This document shows, one piece after another, positions 24,867 to 32,935 of a DNA stretch of 36,706 bases (positions are counted from its first letter, which is position 1; each line of letters opens with the position of its first letter). The notes under the pieces were generated by a model that did not search any database, was not told the DNA's origin, and was given only the letters and a program-made list of their open reading frames with translations. The DNA is from Tannerella sp. Its GTDB lineage: Bacteria > Bacteroidota > Bacteroidia > Bacteroidales > Tannerellaceae. Both the position numbers and the translations under genes were made by a program. Location: the NCBI GenBank assembly GCA_031257565.1, contig JAIROL010000187.1:1-36706 (forward strand). Reading direction: 5' to 3'.

Positions 24867-26237
24867 ATGAAAATTAAATTACACGTTACCGCTTTGTGCT
24901 TTATTTATTTAACAAATGCAGTAGAATTGAAAGCTCAGGAAGTGGAGACGACAGAGGTGGAGCAGTTTGAGCAAAGAACTCAGATGCTCGAAAGCGCAAT
25001 TAAAACGTTGCAGAAATTCAAAGTATCAGGGTATATCCAGACACAATATCAGGTTGCTCAAGAAAATGCAGAATTGAGTACAAACATGAAAGTAGGCGGC
25101 CCAAATGAAAATATAGATACAAGTTACAGCCGGTTCGGAATTCGTCGCGGTCGTATTAAGTTTACTTACGAGGAAGGCATTGCTTCCGGAGTCTTTCAGC
25201 TCGATATAACTGAGAGTGGAGTGGGAGTGAAAGACGCTTACCTGAACATAAAAGATCCCTGGTTTCAAACAAGTAACTTACGCTCCGGTATTTTTGAACG
25301 CACATTTGGTTATGAAATCAGTTATTCTTCTTCGCGTCGCGAATCACCGGAACGTTCCACTATTTTTCAGACGCTATTTCCTAATGAACGTGATTTAGGT
25401 ACTGCCATTTATTTACAGCCGGCTAAAACTTCCCCGCTTAATTTCCTTCATTTGGATATCGGTATTTTTGCCGGAAACGGAATCAAATCGGAGATGGATA
25501 ATCGCCTGGACTTTATCGGACGCCTTTATGCTACAAACAACATCGGATCGCATGCCAAGTACGGAATTGGCGCGTCGTATTATAATGGCGGAATGATGCA
25601 ATTAAGTAAAAGCGTCTACACAATGGATGGCGACGCATTCGTATTAGATAAAGACTCAGCCGGCAATTTCAGAAAATATGCAAAAAGAGAATACTTCGGG
25701 ATCGATGGTCAGTTTAATATAATCGCCAAAGCCGGAATGACTAAAATACACGCAGAATATTTATTCGGACAACAGCCGGGATTGAAGGCTTCAAGTAAGA
25801 GTCCGAACACCGGAGTTTTGGGAACAGTCATCCGGGAAATGAATCCGGACCTTGTTATCAACGACACCTATATCCGCAATTTCAGCGGGGGATACATTAT
25901 GTTTACGCAAGACCTGGGAAAACTTCCCTTTACCGCAGTATTAAAATACGATTGGTATGACCCTAACACGAAAGTGAAAGGAAGTGAAACAGGAAAAGAG
26001 GTTGGTCAAGATCAATATAAAACAGGATTCGCCGATTTAACTCAAAATACGCTTGGATTCGGCGCCTTATGGAGAGTAAACAACAACTTTCGTCTCACGG
26101 CTTACTATGAAATCAATAATTATGAAAAATCAGATCTTTTGTACGCGTTTAACCCCAAAACAAATGGCGAAAAAACATATGTGGTCGACAATTTGAAAAG
26201 AAATGTTTTCACCTTGCGCTTACAGTATAAGTTTTAA
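24867..26237 (+). CDS. Phosphate-selective porin (OprO/OprP family)
   Basis: This 456-aa outer-membrane porin has a signal peptide (to about VELKAQ, residue 24). A short heptad-like region (EVEQFEQRTQMLESAIKTLQ KF) may trimerise it. The barrel begins KVSGYIQTQYQ and ends FTLRLQYKF with the terminal aromatic. The segment RFGIRRGRIKFTYEEGIASG VFQLDITESGVGVKDAYLNI is typical of the porin O/P family. It lets phosphate or polyphosphate across the outer membrane. As the first gene of the pst cluster behind a Pho-type promoter it supplies PstS, encoded 13 nt downstream. Confidence 0.9.
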   Translation: MKIKLHVTALCFIYLTNAVELKAQEVETTEVEQFEQRTQMLESAIKTLQKFKVSGYIQTQYQVAQENAELSTNMKVGGPNENIDTSYSRFGIRRGRIKFTYEEGIASGVFQLDITESGVGVKDAYLNIKDPWFQTSNLRSGIFERTFGYEISYSSSRRESPERSTIFQTLFPNERDLGTAIYLQPAKTSPLNFLHLDIGIFAGNGIKSEMDNRLDFIGRLYATNNIGSHAKYGIGASYYNGGMMQLSKSVYTMDGDAFVLDKDSAGNFRKYAKREYFGIDGQFNIIAKAGMTKIHAEYLFGQQPGLKASSKSPNTGVLGTVIREMNPDLVINDTYIRNFSGGYIMFTQDLGKLPFTAVLKYDWYDPNTKVKGSETGKEVGQDQYKTGFADLTQNTLGFGALWRVNNNFRLTAYYEINNYEKSDLLYAFNPKTNGEKTYVVDNLKRNVFTLRLQYKF

Positions 26238-26250
26238 GTAAAAATTAAAA

Positions 26251-27090
26251 ATGAACAATCAAAAAACGAAAATTATGAAAAAGATTATTTTTAGCCTTGC
26301 CCTGTTAGCATGTGCATCCGTAGCGACACATGCTCAAAAAATCAAAGGTTCGGATACGGTTTTACCTCTTTCTCAAAAGGAAGCTGAAAGTTATTTGAAA
26401 GCGAATCCTACAGCGAATGTTACAGTAACCGGCGGCGGTAGTGGCGTCGGAATTGCCGCCTTGATTGAGGGCGTTACAGACATTGCCCAGTCTTCAAGAA
26501 AAATCAAATTCGATGAAAAAGGGAAATTGCAGGAAGGCGGAAAAACGGCAAAAGAAGTGATTGTCGCTTATGATGCACTGGCCATTATTGTACACCTTTC
26601 CAACAAGGTGGATAAATTAACCCGCGAACAGTTAGAAGGCATCTTTACCGGTAAAATCAAAAACTGGAAAGAGTTAGGGGGCGCTGACGAAAAAATCATC
26701 CCTTATTCCCGTGAAACATCATCCGGCACCTATGAATTTTTCAAAGAAAGCGTATTGAAAAATAAAAACTATCTGGCCGGTATTTTAAGTATGCCCGCTA
26801 CCGGAGCGATTGTCCAGTCTGTCAGTCAGACGAAAGGCGCTATCGGTTACATTGGATTGGCATATACCAACAATTTGGTAAAAGAAGTCGATATTTCTTA
26901 CGATGGAGGAAAAAGCTATGTGGAAGCATCCATAGAAAATACCAAAAATAAAACATATCCTATCGTTCGTCCATTGTATTACTATTACGAATCCAAGTCT
27001 GAAAAAATTGTTAAACCTTTTATTGATTATGTACTTTCTCCTGCAGGACAAAAAATTGTTTCGGAAGTAGGATATATCACGCTTAAATAA
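26251..27090 (+). CDS. pstS: Phosphate ABC transporter periplasmic binding protein
   Basis: This 279-aa protein could instead start at the in-frame ATG at 26275, which gives the cleaner signal peptide MKKIIFSLALLACASVATHA. KIKGSDTVLPLSQKEAESYL, VTGGGSGVGIAALIEGVTDI AQSSRKI and YSRETSSGTYEFFKE are the phosphate-binding loops of PstS-type proteins. It captures periplasmic phosphate for PstCAB. Segment 120-153 (VDKLTREQLEGIFTGKIKNW KELGG) has a counterpart inside PstC encoded just downstream. It is about 20 nt from pstC and part of the Pho operon. Confidence 0.95.
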   Translation: MNNQKTKIMKKIIFSLALLACASVATHAQKIKGSDTVLPLSQKEAESYLKANPTANVTVTGGGSGVGIAALIEGVTDIAQSSRKIKFDEKGKLQEGGKTAKEVIVAYDALAIIVHLSNKVDKLTREQLEGIFTGKIKNWKELGGADEKIIPYSRETSSGTYEFFKESVLKNKNYLAGILSMPATGAIVQSVSQTKGAIGYIGLAYTNNLVKEVDISYDGGKSYVEASIENTKNKTYPIVRPLYYYYESKSEKIVKPFIDYVLSPAGQKIVSEVGYITLK

Positions 27091-27110
27091 TTAAGTAATT
27101 AATATTAACA

Positions 27111-28307
27111 ATGAAATTGTCAGAGAAGCTCATCGAGGGTCTGTTAAAGTTCAGCGGAAGCGTCAGTATTATCGTTATTCTGCTAATAACCGTATTTCTG
27201 TTTAAAGAAGGATTGGGAATATTCAACAATCCTGTTGTAGAAAACGGTTATACGCTTTGCCTTAATCCTTCGAATCCTGTAGACAAACTTACCTCTTATC
27301 AGATCAAGGAAATATTTGATTATGAGATAACCAACTGGAAAGACTTAGGGGGCAAAGACTTGGAAATAAGACCTTTCCGTTTCGATGAGATTTTCAATAT
27401 CTACTCGGACGAAGAACTCGGCGAAAATTACGGTCTGTTGTCCGAAAAATTGGCAGAAGAAATCGAACAGGATCAATCGGTCATTGCTTTTATTCCCGAT
27501 AAATATGTATTGAATGATGCAGGGAAATTGAAAGTTTTGTCGACAGGAACCATTTCGTTCAATGATTTTTTTGGAGGAAAAGAATGGATGCCAACCTCGA
27601 CTCCATCAGCACAATTCGGAGCGCTTCCCCTGATTTCAGGAACGCTTTGGGTTAGTTTCTTCGCCATTCTTATCGCATTACCATTAGGGCTGGGCGTCGC
27701 CATTTACATGTCGGAACTTTCTACCGAACGCGTCCGGAAACTAATGAAACCGGCTATTGAGCTTTTAGCAGGGATTCCGTCTGTAGTATATGGTTTTTTT
27801 GGTTTGATCGTTTTAGCTCCTCTTATTCAAAAAGTATTTAATCTGCCTGTTGGAGAAACTGCATTTGCAGGTAGTCTTATCCTCGCGATTATGGCTTTAC
27901 CGACAATCATCACTGTTGCGGAGGATTCGATACGTAACACCCCCAATGCCATGCGGGAAGCCAGTCTCTCATTAGGCGCTAATCAATGGCAGACCATTTA
28001 CAAAGTTGTTATTCCGTATGCTTCGTCCGGAATTTCGGCAGCAGTCATACTGGGTATCGGAAGGGCGATCGGCGAAACCATGGCTGTGCTTATGGTCACA
28101 GGAAATGCCGCTGTAATACCTCGCTCTTTATTTGAACCTGTGCGAACAATTCCGGCGACTATTGCAGCCGAACTGGGAGAGGCGCCTAATGGAGGGACAC
28201 ATTACAACGCTTTATTTTTATTAGGTTGTATCCTGTTCCTTATTACTTTGGTAATGAGTATATTTGCCGAGATGGCGTCAAAAAAGCAACAAAATAAAGG
28301 GATATAA
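27111..28307 (+). CDS. pstC: Phosphate ABC transporter permease with a PstS-like periplasmic insert
   Basis: This 398-aa protein is longer than the roughly 300-320 aa of a standard PstC. TM1 is at about 16-31. The usual permease core resumes at about 172 (LPLISGTLWVSFFAILIALP LGLGVAIYMSEL) and includes the ABC permease EAA loop (NAMREASLSLGANQWQTIYK VVIP). Between them, residues about 38-165 form a soluble loop with VDKLTSYQIKEIFDYEITNW KDLGG (57-81), which closely parallels PstS residues 120-144. IEQDQSVIAFIPDKYVLNDA (118-137) parallels the later PstS strand KGAIGYIGLAYTNNL. The loop lacks the PstS phosphate-binding motifs, so it is more likely a docking or gating element than a second binding domain. 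Confidence 0.93.
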   Translation: MKLSEKLIEGLLKFSGSVSIIVILLITVFLFKEGLGIFNNPVVENGYTLCLNPSNPVDKLTSYQIKEIFDYEITNWKDLGGKDLEIRPFRFDEIFNIYSDEELGENYGLLSEKLAEEIEQDQSVIAFIPDKYVLNDAGKLKVLSTGTISFNDFFGGKEWMPTSTPSAQFGALPLISGTLWVSFFAILIALPLGLGVAIYMSELSTERVRKLMKPAIELLAGIPSVVYGFFGLIVLAPLIQKVFNLPVGETAFAGSLILAIMALPTIITVAEDSIRNTPNAMREASLSLGANQWQTIYKVVIPYASSGISAAVILGIGRAIGETMAVLMVTGNAAVIPRSLFEPVRTIPATIAAELGEAPNGGTHYNALFLLGCILFLITLVMSIFAEMASKKQQNKGI

Positions 28308-28309
28308 CC

Positions 28310-29149
28310 ATGACTAAAGAACTCAATCAAAAAATAGCATTTACCGTTATCAAGCTTTTGGGAATAGTGGTCATCGGGATTTTAGTTTGGGTACAAGGTT
28401 TTATTATCTACAATGGGATTGGCGTTATCAGTTGGGATTTCCTGACAAAAGCTCCAACAGACGGAATGACGTCTGGCGGTATATTCCCTGCCATTGTAGG
28501 GACCTTATGTTTAGTAGTCGGAAGTATGGTTTTCGCTTTCCCTCTGGGAATGATGGCCGGAATATATATCAATGAATATACAGCCAACAACTGGGTCGTA
28601 AAAGTCATCCGGATTGTGACCAACAACTTAAGCGGAATCCCTTCCATTGTTTTTGGATTGTTCGGTATGTCTTTGTTTGTCAACACATTGGGATTCGGAG
28701 ATTCCATTCTGGCAGGTTCGCTAACCCTTGGTTTACTGGTATTACCGATTATTATACGTACAACTGAAGAGGCCTTGAAGTCCGTTCCCGATTCTTACCG
28801 CTCGGGAAGCTTGGCGTTGGGAGCGACTAAATTACAGACCATTCAACGTGTTATATTACCATCGGCTTACCCCAATATTATTACCGGACTAATATTATCA
28901 ATCGGCCGGGTATCCGGTGAAACAGCGCCTATCCTTTTTACCGCTGCCGCTTATTTCCTGCCTAAATTGCCAACCAGTATTTTTGATCAGGTAATGGCGC
29001 TACCTTATCATTTGTATGTAATTGCGACCAGTGGGACCAATATCGAAGCCTCCCGCCCGATTGCCTACGGTACGGCATTAGTATTAATAGCTATTGTATT
29101 AATAATGAATATGCTGGCCACTTTTATCCAGCGAAAACTTAAAAAGTAA
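28310..29149 (+). CDS. pstA: Phosphate ABC transporter permease
   Basis: This 279-aa inner-membrane protein has six hydrophobic segments. The coupling loop reads EEALKSVPDSYRSGSLALGA TKLQTIQRVILPSA, which contacts PstB. The sequence GGIFPAIVGTLCLVVGSMVF AFPLGMMAGIYINEY is typical of PstA. It pairs with PstC to form the translocation channel. It begins 2 nt after the pstC stop, so translation is likely coupled, and pstB follows 24 nt downstream. Length is normal and nothing is missing. Confidence 0.95.
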   Translation: MTKELNQKIAFTVIKLLGIVVIGILVWVQGFIIYNGIGVISWDFLTKAPTDGMTSGGIFPAIVGTLCLVVGSMVFAFPLGMMAGIYINEYTANNWVVKVIRIVTNNLSGIPSIVFGLFGMSLFVNTLGFGDSILAGSLTLGLLVLPIIIRTTEEALKSVPDSYRSGSLALGATKLQTIQRVILPSAYPNIITGLILSIGRVSGETAPILFTAAAYFLPKLPTSIFDQVMALPYHLYVIATSGTNIEASRPIAYGTALVLIAIVLIMNMLATFIQRKLKK

Positions 29150-29173
29150 ATGAACATTGTCAATTGAATAAAA

Positions 29174-29920
29174 ATGTTAGAAACAAAGAATATCGATTTT
29201 TACTACGGCGAATTCCATGCGTTGAAAAATATCAATATGCGAATGGAGTCCAATACGGTTACCGCTTTTATTGGCCCTTCGGGATGTGGAAAATCAACGT
29301 TTCTGAGACTTTTCAACCGGATGAATGATTTGATAGATAATACCCGATTGACGGGGGAATGTCTTATCGAAGGAAAAAATATATATGACAAAGCGGTCAA
29401 AGTCGACCAATTGAGAAAACAAGTCGGAATGGTTTTTCAAAAACCCAATCCTTTCCCTAAATCCATTTTTGAAAATGTAGCTTATGGGCTTCGCGTAAAT
29501 GGAATAAACAACAAACAACTCATCTCGAATACAGTCGAAAAAAGCCTTCGGCAGGCAGCCTTATGGAACGAAGTGAAAGACAAATTGAAAAGGTCGGCTT
29601 TCGAGCTATCCGGCGGTCAGCAACAACGCCTGTGCATTGCCCGTGCATTAGCGATCTTTCCGTCTATTTTGTTAATGGACGAACCTGCTTCCGCTTTAGA
29701 CCCTATTTCCACTGCAAAAATTGAAGAATTGATTTTTGAATTGAAAAAAAACTATACGATTGTCATTGTTACCCACAACATGCAACAAGCAGGGCGCATC
29801 AGTGACAAAACAGGATTTTTCATGCTTGGCGAACTGGTAGAATACAATGATACAAAAAAAATATTTTTGAATCCCGACAAAAAAGAAACACAAAATTATA
29901 TAACAGGAAGATTCGGTTAA
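29174..29920 (+). CDS. pstB: Phosphate ABC transporter ATP-binding protein
   Basis: This 248-aa ATPase has Walker [10 protein letters not shown] (about 33-41), Q-loop [20 protein letters not shown], signature [20 protein letters not shown] and Walker [14 protein letters not shown], with the switch histidine in [12 protein letters not shown]. The VFQKPNPFP motif is specific for PstB rather than other ABC ATPases. It energises phosphate import through PstCA. One nucleotide separates its stop from phoU. Confidence 0.97.
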   Translation: MLETKNIDFYYGEFHALKNINMRMESNTVTAFIGPSGCGKSTFLRLFNRMNDLIDNTRLTGECLIEGKNIYDKAVKVDQLRKQVGMVFQKPNPFPKSIFENVAYGLRVNGINNKQLISNTVEKSLRQAALWNEVKDKLKRSAFELSGGQQQRLCIARALAIFPSILLMDEPASALDPISTAKIEELIFELKKNYTIVIVTHNMQQAGRISDKTGFFMLGELVEYNDTKKIFLNPDKKETQNYITGRFG

Positions 29921-29921
29921 A

Positions 29922-30605
29922 ATGAAACACATAGAACCTATAGAAAAAGAATTGCTTTCGCTCAAGGATGAGGTTAGCCAAATGTGGAAATTAGTCATTT
30001 CACAGGTTGAAAAAGCAAAACAGGCATTTTTAAGTAATGATTTGGATTTGGCAAGAGAAATTATCAGCCGGGAAAAAAGGGTTGATGCTTTTGAATTGAA
30101 AATCGATAGCGACAGTGAAAATTATATCGCTTTATATAATCCCGTAGCCATCGATTTAAGGCTGGTGCTGTCTCTAATAAAAATCAGTAACACGCTGGAA
30201 CGTATCGGCGATTTTGCTGAAGGAATAGCACGGCATGTAATAGAAAATGATGGTAAGGAAATTAATTCTTCGTTTATGGGGGAATTGCAATTAGAGGAAA
30301 TGTTTGATACGCTCATGTTCATGCTTTCTGAAAGTTTTTCAGCTCTTGAAACGGAAAACACTAAAATTTCGGGAAGAATATTGGCTATGGACGACAAAAT
30401 CGATACAATTTATCATAATGCTATCGACATTTTGGCAAAACACATGCAGACCAATCCCGATTTAATCCGGCGTGGATTGAAATTAATGCTGCTTATTCGC
30501 AAATTGGAACGCATTGGCGACCGTTGCAGTAATATTGTAGAGGAAATTGTTTTTTACGTCGATGCGAAAGTGCTTAAACACGGAAAATTCCCGCCTCAGG
30601 CATGA
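29922..30605 (+). CDS. phoU: Phosphate transport system regulatory protein PhoU
   Basis: This 227-aa all-helical protein has two PhoU repeats. In the first, ISREKRVDAFELKIDSDSEN YIALYNPVAIDLRLVLSLIK carries the E-x3-D metal-binding pattern and the family core. In the second, AMDDKIDTIYHNAIDILAKH ... KLERIGDRCSNIVEEIVFYV does the same. PhoU links PstB activity to the PhoR/PhoB two-component system and prevents phosphate over-accumulation. phoR and phoB are not in the window. It is the last gene of the operon. Confidence 0.95.
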   Translation: MKHIEPIEKELLSLKDEVSQMWKLVISQVEKAKQAFLSNDLDLAREIISREKRVDAFELKIDSDSENYIALYNPVAIDLRLVLSLIKISNTLERIGDFAEGIARHVIENDGKEINSSFMGELQLEEMFDTLMFMLSESFSALETENTKISGRILAMDDKIDTIYHNAIDILAKHMQTNPDLIRRGLKLMLLIRKLERIGDRCSNIVEEIVFYVDAKVLKHGKFPPQA

Positions 30606-30845
30606 AACGAACATGAGATAATCCGGATTACCTAACCGCATATCGCTATTTTTACCTAATCTATATTCAGGCGCTAAATAGTAATGTCCCGGAAAGTCTG
30701 ATGTCCATAATTTAGCAAAACATTCGCCGTTCTCATCTTCCCTGATTACGGCATCTTCTTCATAATGTGCAAAATATTTCATATATAAAAAGAATTTAAA
30801 ATAATCGTTTTGGTCAGCCACTCGCCTCCCACCGCCTTGTTTCAT
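30483..30845 (-). CDS. Small protein of unknown function, antisense to the phoU end
   Basis: The 120-aa frame reads MKQGGGRRVADQNDYFKFFL, then MKYFAHYEEDAVIREDENGE CFAKLWTSDFPGHYYLAPEY. I do not recognise it. The part outside phoU (30606-30845) looks protein-like, with charged and aromatic residues. The last roughly 40 residues run antisense through phoU and are probably not functional, so this could be a gene that lost its 3' end. The start may be 30845 or the internal ATG at 30782. A TACTTTTG -7 box lies just before it (30863-30856). Confidence 0.35.
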   Translation of the reverse strand: MKQGGGRRVADQNDYFKFFLYMKYFAHYEEDAVIREDENGECFAKLWTSDFPGHYYLAPEYRLGKNSDMRLGNPDYLMFVSCLRREFSVFKHFRIDVKNNFLYNITATVANAFQFANKQH

Positions 30846-30959
30846 GCGCCATCTACAAAAGTAGAAAGCCTTGTCCGCTGTAACGATTATATTTCACAAA
30901 TTTACAATTATTTATTTAAAATGCCTGCAAATCATGCATATTATCCATTCCATAACTCA

Positions 30960-31271
30960 TCAATAAACCGGTTTCACAATTTCCACCCGCAGGCCGAGCG
31001 CATCAATTATCCGGTAGAATGTTCCGACACCGGGTTCTATAACGCCCTTTTCGATTTTGGAGATATAGGCTTTATCCGTTCCAATACGTTTGGCGAGTTC
31101 GGCCTGTGTTATCTTTTCGTTCTTGCGGGCGTCCATGATAACTTTCCCCATGCAATAGGCGTAAGCCTCGCGGCGGAACGCTTCGCGCTCCGGTGTTCCC
31201 ACCTTGCCGTACTTGGCGTCCATAATGTCATCAACGCTTGTCAAATAGTTGTTTGCTTGCATAATATTCAT
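30960..31271 (-). CDS. XRE/HigA-type antitoxin
   Basis: This 103-aa protein has a C-terminal helix-turn-helix of the XRE type (about 46-100): KITQAELAKRIGTDKAYISK IEKGVIEPGVGTFYRIIDAL. The N-terminal part (YGKVGTPEREAFRREAYAYC MGKVIMDAR) resembles HigA partners of RelE/HigB toxins. It would neutralise the toxin encoded immediately upstream and repress the shared promoter. Its start overlaps the toxin's 3' end by up to 41 nt (the second Met, at 31262, is a possible start). Toxin-first order is the higBA arrangement. Confidence 0.85.
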   Translation of the reverse strand: MNIMQANNYLTSVDDIMDAKYGKVGTPEREAFRREAYAYCMGKVIMDARKNEKITQAELAKRIGTDKAYISKIEKGVIEPGVGTFYRIIDALGLRVEIVKPVY

Positions 31272-31581
31272 TTTTTAACTGTATTGCCTTTTTTATCTCA
31301 CTTTCTGGTGTTTGTTGGCTTTTCTTTTGAAATCCGTTGAATAATATCACAATATCACCCTCGTCGAAACAAAAGAAAACTCTGTATATATTCCCCTCGT
31401 ATTCAGCCCTCAATTCATATATCCCGTCGCGTATGAATTTTACAAACTTTGCTGAAACTCTTTCCTGCGTTTTCACCATATCAAGTGCATAAAAGATTTT
31501 CTTTACCGCTCCTTCATCAAGTGTTGAGATGAAGTCCAGGAAGTAATTACTGTATGCTGATGTTTCCCTTTCCTGTTTCAT
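31231..31581 (-). CDS. RelE/HigB-type (Gp49-like) mRNA interferase toxin
   Basis: This 116-aa protein matches the phage-derived Gp49-like/HigB family. IFYALDMVKTQERVSAKFVK FIRDGIYELRAEYEGNIYRV FFCFDEGDIVILFNGFQKKS QQTPESEIKKA contains the expected ELR-E-----YRVFF and L--GF-KK-Q-TP motifs. It is predicted to cut mRNA on ribosomes and is paired with the overlapping XRE antitoxin gene. The promoter -7 box ends only 5 bp before the ATG, so the mRNA may be nearly leaderless. Its position about 300 bp from the CRISPR array fits a defence-rich region. Confidence 0.88.
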   Translation of the reverse strand: MKQERETSAYSNYFLDFISTLDEGAVKKIFYALDMVKTQERVSAKFVKFIRDGIYELRAEYEGNIYRVFFCFDEGDIVILFNGFQKKSQQTPESEIKKAIQLKNEYYASKQLFDKR

Positions 31582-31867
31582 GGGGCAAAGATAATAAAAA
31601 TAGCAATATGATGCAATTTTTTACATTACAATTTTTTTTGTAAATCCGGCAGGCAACATACCACTTTTCCATTGTCCGGAATAGTCCCTGTACTTTGTCT
31701 ACATTGCCTTTGTAGTAAGCGGTCATTTCATCAATGTCATCAACTACTTCAAAGATGTTGTTTTCTACTTTAGCCAAAAAACGAGGTTTCCGACTATGGA
31801 AAATATACACTCCGTCAGGGTCGGACATGGGGTTTTTGGCGATAAGAAATTCAGGTTGTTTTTTCAT
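31547..31867 (-). CDS. Small unknown protein beside the CRISPR array
   Basis: A 106-aa frame begins MKKQPEFLIAKNPMSDPDGV YIFHSRKPRFLAKVENNIFE VVDDIDEMTAYYKG. I do not recognise a family, but the first 80 residues look like a genuine compact protein. The tail (from about CNVKNCIILLFLLSLPHE) crosses the toxin promoter and is probably read-through past a lost stop. Its ATG lies only 20 bp from the first CRISPR repeat, so any promoter would have to lie inside the array, and the gene may be cut off from its original control region. Confidence 0.5.
   Translation of the reverse strand: MKKQPEFLIAKNPMSDPDGVYIFHSRKPRFLAKVENNIFEVVDDIDEMTAYYKGNVDKVQGLFRTMEKWYVACRIYKKNCNVKNCIILLFLLSLPHETGKGNISIQ
31586..31616 (-). 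promoter_or_regulatory. Promoter of the toxin-antitoxin pair
   Basis: On the minus strand TTG (31616-31614) and TATCTTTG (31593-31586) are 20 bp apart. Transcription would begin at or within a few bases of the toxin ATG at 31581. Confidence 0.65.
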
Positions 31868-31887
31868 TTTCCACTTACCATGCTTTT

Positions 31888-32827
31888 GTTGTGAATTGCT
31901 TTCAAAATTGTATCTTTGTGACTGCGAACATCTTTCCCGCCATTCTCTTGCGTCCTCAAATTGTTGTGAATTGCTTTCAAAATTGTATCTTTGTGACTGC
32001 GAACATCTCTTTCTCGATATGGAGTTCAGTTCGTTTAGTTGTGAATTGCTTTCAAAATTGTATCTTTGTGACTGCGAACATCATAAGTGGCTAAGCAATG
32101 AACCGGAACGAGTTGTGAATTGCTTTCAAAATTGTATCTTTGTGACTGCGAACATCTACTAATTTCATACACCTGCTGCAAGCCGGTTGTGAATTGCTTT
32201 CAAAATTGTATCTTTGTGACTGCGAACATCGCCACGCCGCAAGATGTCGTTGTGGATATTGTTGTGAATTGCTTTCAAAATTGTATCTTTGTGACTGCGA
32301 ACATCACTCCGTTGTTTGGAGCAATAGCTGACTATGTTGTGAATTGCTTTCAAAATTGTATCTTTGTGACTGCGAACATCTTTTGATTCGCGTATAGTTG
32401 CTGAAAATAAGTTGTGAATTGCTTTCAAAATTGTATCTTTGTGACTGCGAACATCTTTTCGAGGCGACGCGAAATATGGGCGTCAGTTGTGAATTGCTTT
32501 CAAAATTGTATCTTTGTGACTGCGAACATCCTATGCAGGCGGCAATTGAGGCTGATATGTTGTGAATTGCTTTCAAAATTGTATCTTTGTGACTGCGAAC
32601 ATCAAAAAAGCCAATTAGTGCGAAAAGTGTTGCGTTGTGAATTGCTTTCAAAATTGTATCTTTGTGACTGCGAACATCAAGGAGCGGCAGACGACCGTTA
32701 CCTCTGGCGTTGTGAATTGCTTTCAAAATTGTATCTTTGTGACTGCGAACATCGCCATTTTAAGAGCTTCATCTAATTTTATGTTGTGAATTGCTTTCAA
32801 AATTGTATCTTTGTGACTGCGAACATC
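31888..32827 (+). CRISPR. Type II-C CRISPR array, 13 repeats and 12 spacers
   Basis: Thirteen identical 45-bp repeats (each beginning GTTGTGAATTGCTTTC and ending GACTGCGAACATC) start at 31888, 31963, 32038, 32112, 32186, 32261, 32336, 32411, 32486, 32559, 32634, 32709 and 32783. The twelve spacers are 28-30 bp and all different. Long repeats beginning GTTGTG with an internal TATCTTTG are typical of Bacteroidota type II-C arrays. By analogy, crRNAs are transcribed left to right, with the repeat 5' part pairing with tracrRNA. Both terminal repeats are intact. Cas genes lie to the right in the opposite orientation. Confidence 0.98.
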
Positions 32828-32867
32828 ATAATGTTAGTCATTGATTGAATATCAATTAATTATGATG
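32824..32867. repeat. Nested inverted repeat at the cas-proximal end of the array
   Basis: CATCATAAT (32824-32832) pairs perfectly with ATTATGATG (32859-32867), enclosing a second hairpin ATTGAT/ATCAAT (32840-32845, 32851-32856). The outer arm uses the last four bases of the final repeat. This may be the leader-repeat junction structure or the 3' end of the array transcript. Confidence 0.6.
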
Positions 32868-32900
32868 CTATTTGCGTTGTAAAAAAGGGTGTTTGCCAAC

Positions 32901-32930
32901 AAAAAATCCTGCCTTGAGGCAGGATTTTTT
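32901..32930. terminator. Bidirectional intrinsic terminator between array and cas2
   Basis: AAAAAATCCTGCCT (32901-32914) and AGGCAGGATTTTTT (32917-32930) form a fully symmetric hairpin with a T-run on either strand. It would stop both the rightward array transcript and the leftward cas operon, whose last stop codon is 5 bp away. Confidence 0.9.
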
Positions 32931-32935
32931 GTTTC

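Noticed and set aside
31734..32776. Open reading frames of 67-142 codons on both strands across the array, rich in NCFQNCIFVTAN or SHKDTILKAIHN
   Set aside because: They are translations of the CRISPR repeats, open only because the 45-bp repeat and 30-bp spacers keep frame.
32871..32893. Possible tracrRNA anti-repeat (TTTACAAC on the minus strand against GTTGTGAA)
   Set aside because: Only 8 pairs including one wobble; pairing fails beyond this, and there is no promoter box upstream.
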